Under the pieces are notes generated by a model. It was not told the origin of the DNA, did not search any database, and worked only from the letters and a program-made list of their open reading frames with translations. Positions 61,746 through 64,000 of a stretch of 64,000 bases of DNA are shown here, piece by piece. The stretch is from an uncultured Bacteroidales bacterium. Lineage in GTDB: Bacteria > Bacteroidota > Bacteroidia > Bacteroidales > Muribaculaceae. The position numbers were made by a program, and so were the translations under genes. The first letter of the stretch is position 1. Every line of letters starts with the position of its first letter. Where the stretch lies: positions 1 to 64,000 of the forward strand of contig CACYQB010000006.1 of assembly GCA_902776435.1 (NCBI GenBank), given 5' to 3'.

Positions 61746-62316
61746 CGTTGGCCTCCTTTCCGTTACTGCCTTTCAACAGCGTGTGCATGTAATAGATATA
61801 TCCGCCGACAGCCCCTAACACGATGTAGATGATGGGGTTGGAGACATAGGGCAACTTGCTGTAGATGAGTAGCGCCACAGCCACAGGGATAATGATGGTT
61901 TTCCAATTGATGCCAGCCGCCTTGGCCGTCGTCAACACGGGAGCGATAATCAGAGCGACCACAGCGGGACGGATGCCCTTGAAAATGCGACTCACGATGG
62001 CGTTGTTCTTGATGGTCTCAGGCGTGAGGAAGATGGCAATGGCCAGAATCATCAGGAACGACGGCAGGATGGTTCCGATCGCGGCACACACGCTGCCCTT
62101 GATGCCCTTGAGCCTGTCGCCGACGACGACACTGATGTTCACGGCAAGAATGCCGGGCATGGACTGAGCCACGGCGAGCAGGTCTAAAAAATCCTCAAGT
62201 TCCAGCCAGTGATGCTTGTCGACAATCTCCCGCTGGATGATGCTGATCATCGCCCATCCACCACCAAAGGTGAACGCTCCAATTTTGCAGAACGTCAGGA
62301 ACAGTTGCCAGTACAT
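61738..62316 (-). CDS. chrA: chromate transporter, first half-size subunit
   Basis: A 192-residue CHR-family half. AFTFGGGWAMISIIQREIVD is the signature, then VAQSMPGILAVNISVVVGDR (Gly-Pro of the partner replaced by Pro-Gly) and several helices. It overlaps its partner by 8 bp and lies 20 bp after the DUF4296 gene, so it may belong to the lspA operon. Confidence 0.88.
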   Translation of the reverse strand: MYWQLFLTFCKIGAFTFGGGWAMISIIQREIVDKHHWLELEDFLDLLAVAQSMPGILAVNISVVVGDRLKGIKGSVCAAIGTILPSFLMILAIAIFLTPETIKNNAIVSRIFKGIRPAVVALIIAPVLTTAKAAGINWKTIIIPVAVALLIYSKLPYVSNPIIYIVLGAVGGYIYYMHTLLKGSNGKEANDA

Positions 62317-62336
62317 TTCAGTTTACAGTTATTGTG

Positions 62337-63215
62337 CTACTTCTTCTTGCGCTCCAGCAGGCGTTGGGCGTTAATGAAGCCGTAATTGGTCTTGTCCATA
62401 CGGGAACGGATGATCGACAGGCTATCCACATAGGCCGTGTGGCCGCGATGGATATTATAGCTCACGTAGCCGTAGATGCGGCGCACCTGGCGGGCGGTGT
62501 CGCTCTGCACATCGATGTTCACCCAGCCGTCGCTGTTGGTGGATCGAGTAATCTGAGCCGTCGCTCCGTCGGTATAGTCGATGCTCATGCACACCTTGAA
62601 GTCGTTGGCACCCCGTTCGAGCAGATAGCTCAACTGATAACGGTCACCCGGCTTGCTGTCATTACCTGGAAGCACGTCAAAGGTGATGAACCCTCGCCTT
62701 GAACCTTGAGTGAGCATATAGGAGCGCTGCCCCTTCCACAGGTCGATCGTGTCGCCGTTGAACTTTTCCTGCCGACGGATTCCTAACCGGGACTTGGGCT
62801 TGACGTCGTGCGTGGGGGCGCCTTGTGCTCCGCCCATCACCATTTCCTGCTCCTCGGCAATGTCATCACTGCTCCTGCTGAGCTTGTCATAGCGATGCTT
62901 GAGTATGGTGACGGCTTTATCGAGGGCTCTGTTGTAATCCTCCATGTTGTGTGCATACCACACCATCGACGTATCATATTCCTGCTGTGTGAGGCCATGC
63001 TTCTTGAAGATAGACTGCTTGATGACCAACTTGCTGGAATCCGTATCAAACTCCGAGATATGGTTTTCGATATAGGCATCGGCGATTTTCATGTCGACGA
63101 TGAGGTCGGCCATCTCGTTCACACTCATGACGCCACTCGGCTGACGGCCACATGAGGACAAGGCCGCAACCAGTACTATAAATGGCAGCAATATGTGAAC
63201 CAGGATGTTACGCAT
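62337..63215 (-). CDS. DUF4296 lipoprotein
   Basis: A 292-residue predicted lipoprotein with lipobox ALSSC near residue 22. The DUF4296 region covers about residues 30-110 (MADLIVDMKIADAYIENHIS and KHGLTQQEYDTSMVWYAHNM). The C-terminal half is beta-rich with no known domain. The start overlaps the lspA stop by 8 bp. DUF4296 genes commonly follow lspA in Bacteroidota; function unknown. Confidence 0.85.
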   Translation of the reverse strand: MRNILVHILLPFIVLVAALSSCGRQPSGVMSVNEMADLIVDMKIADAYIENHISEFDTDSSKLVIKQSIFKKHGLTQQEYDTSMVWYAHNMEDYNRALDKAVTILKHRYDKLSRSSDDIAEEQEMVMGGAQGAPTHDVKPKSRLGIRRQEKFNGDTIDLWKGQRSYMLTQGSRRGFITFDVLPGNDSKPGDRYQLSYLLERGANDFKVCMSIDYTDGATAQITRSTNSDGWVNIDVQSDTARQVRRIYGYVSYNIHRGHTAYVDSLSIIRSRMDKTNYGFINAQRLLERKKK

Positions 63216-63882
63216 TCAATTCGTCTTGAGTCATGTTGTCATTGCCGTCGCCTTCTGCCTGATCCTCGCTCTTGACCGTAGGATTGGCCAAATAGCGGGC
63301 ATAGAACAGGATGAGCACAATGACGCTCACGCTGAGCGACGCGTCGGCAATGTTGAAAATCGGCTGGAAGAACACAAAATGATTTCCGCCGATCATGGGC
63401 ATCCAGTTGGGCCAGTCCCACTCACACAGCGGGAAGTAGAACATGTCCACCACCCTGCCGTTGAACAGCGTGCCATAGCCGCCATCCGGCGGGAACAACT
63501 GAGCCACCTGGGGCGGAATGGGACTGTTGAAAATCAGACCATAGGCGATGCAGTCGATGACGTTACCCAGCGCCCCGGCCGTAATCAGGGCGATACAGAC
63601 CACATAGCCACGCGGCACATCAGTACTGTTGCGCAATCGCCACAAGTAATAGATAAAGGCTGCCGATGCGATGATGCGGAACAAGGTGAGCAACAACTTG
63701 CTGCCCAATTCCATGCCGAATGCCATGCCGTTGTTCTCTATGAACAACAGCCTGAACCACGATGTCACCTGCATCTCCTCACCATAGTAGAAGTGGGTCT
63801 TGACCCAGATCTTCATAGCTTGGTCGATGACGATAACCAGCGCGATGATTAACGCTGCAAGTTTACCGTTAGATATTTTCAT
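63208..63882 (-). CDS. lspA: lipoprotein signal peptidase
   Basis: A 224-residue inner-membrane aspartyl protease that removes prolipoprotein signal peptides. Catalytic Asps are in LGNVIDCIAYGLIFN and FNIADASLSVSV, and IENNGMAFGMEL is the conserved third motif. Four helices. It is longer than E. coli LspA (164) through an insertion before the second Asp (PPQVAQLFPPDGGYG) and a C-terminal acidic tail. It lies between the dksA-like gene and the DUF4296 lipoprotein. Confidence 0.95.
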   Translation of the reverse strand: MKISNGKLAALIIALVIVIDQAMKIWVKTHFYYGEEMQVTSWFRLLFIENNGMAFGMELGSKLLLTLFRIIASAAFIYYLWRLRNSTDVPRGYVVCIALITAGALGNVIDCIAYGLIFNSPIPPQVAQLFPPDGGYGTLFNGRVVDMFYFPLCEWDWPNWMPMIGGNHFVFFQPIFNIADASLSVSVIVLILFYARYLANPTVKSEDQAEGDGNDNMTQDELNA

Positions 63883-63898
63883 CTGAGAACTTTAGGCG

Positions 63899-64000
63899 TC
63901 AAGATTTCTTCTTGTTCCGGGCCTCGATTTCCTTGCCCTCGATCGAGAGTGTGGCGTGGGGCACGGCCTGCAAGCGCTCCTTGGGGATCAACTTGCCCGT
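63899..64000 (-). CDS. DksA/TraR-family regulator, 3' end only
   Basis: The last 33 residues of a gene that continues beyond the window: TGKLIPKERLQAVPHATLSI, then EGKEIEARNKKKS and a stop. GKLIPxERLxxVPHATL is the ending of Bacteroidota TraR/DksA zinc-finger proteins, which bind RNA polymerase. It lies 16 bp before lspA, a common neighbourhood in the phylum. The zinc-finger Cys residues are outside the window. Confidence 0.8.
   Translation of the reverse strand, partial: TGKLIPKERLQAVPHATLSIEGKEIEARNKKKS

Overview
The window looks like a chromosome segment of a gut-type Bacteroidales, perhaps Muribaculaceae or Prevotellaceae; the family is an inference. Evidence: promoters of the Bacteroidota type (TTTG, about 20 bp, TAnnTTTG), starts without Shine-Dalgarno sequences, a lipoprotein with acidic residues after the lipobox Cys, families typical of the phylum (DUF4296, DUF3667, PepSY-like, PorT-like barrels, BspA/DUF285 repeats, a T9SS-like tail), and secreted proteins ending in dockerin-like DVTxLIDxLL repeats. 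No rRNA, tRNA or CRISPR array was seen.

Layout. 0.4-10.4 kb: a glycerol-3-phosphate operon glpA-glpB-glpC-glpT-glpQ-porin read leftward, with a divergent DeoR-type regulator; surface phosphodiesterase, porin, transporter and dehydrogenase form one pathway. 10.4-12.9 kb: ApbE and two small outer-membrane barrels. 12.9-19.2 kb: a leftward operon of transglutaminase, NlpC/P60 peptidase, dipeptide epimerase, SGNH protein and MBOAT acyltransferase, suited to muropeptide breakdown and acylation. 19.3-35.0 kb: a histidine kinase and a short REC-Fis response regulator, three secreted dockerin-tailed proteins, an ABC exporter-type operon with a tiny membrane ORF, an S8 protease, and rlmD. 35.2-46.1 kb: TPR protein, MscS channel, MNT/HEPN toxin-antitoxin pair, acid phosphatase, PNPase, three PepSY-like proteins and two DUF3667 membrane proteins. 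46.3-61.0 kb: a giant BspA-like protein, an IS1634-type element, an acyltransferase, a YhcG-type nuclease, a GH9-NodB fusion and two more dockerin-tailed proteins. 61.2-64 kb: a split chromate transporter, a DUF4296 lipoprotein, lspA and the 3' end of a dksA-like gene.

The main discovery candidate is a regulon. A 19-bp inverted repeat, GTGTmAAAnnnTTTkACAC, occurs in five intergenic regions (20.75, 25.80, 29.31, 35.12 and 59.57 kb). Its centre lies 86-88 bp from the downstream edge of a -7-like box in every case. It precedes four of the six dockerin-tailed genes, the ABC operon, the S8 protease and the response-regulator operon itself. The obvious candidate binder is the REC-Fis response regulator, because Fis-type response regulators such as GlrR/QseF bind TGTC-N-GACA palindromes. 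This was worked out by eye and is a hypothesis.

Mobile and repeated DNA is also notable: an IS flanked by a perfect 64-bp direct repeat, a 160-bp MITE-like element with an 8-bp target duplication, at least seven small palindromes sharing TTTCTCG...CGATT ends, and dispersed tracts of 7-bp-like ACTAAGG/CCTAAAA units between genes.
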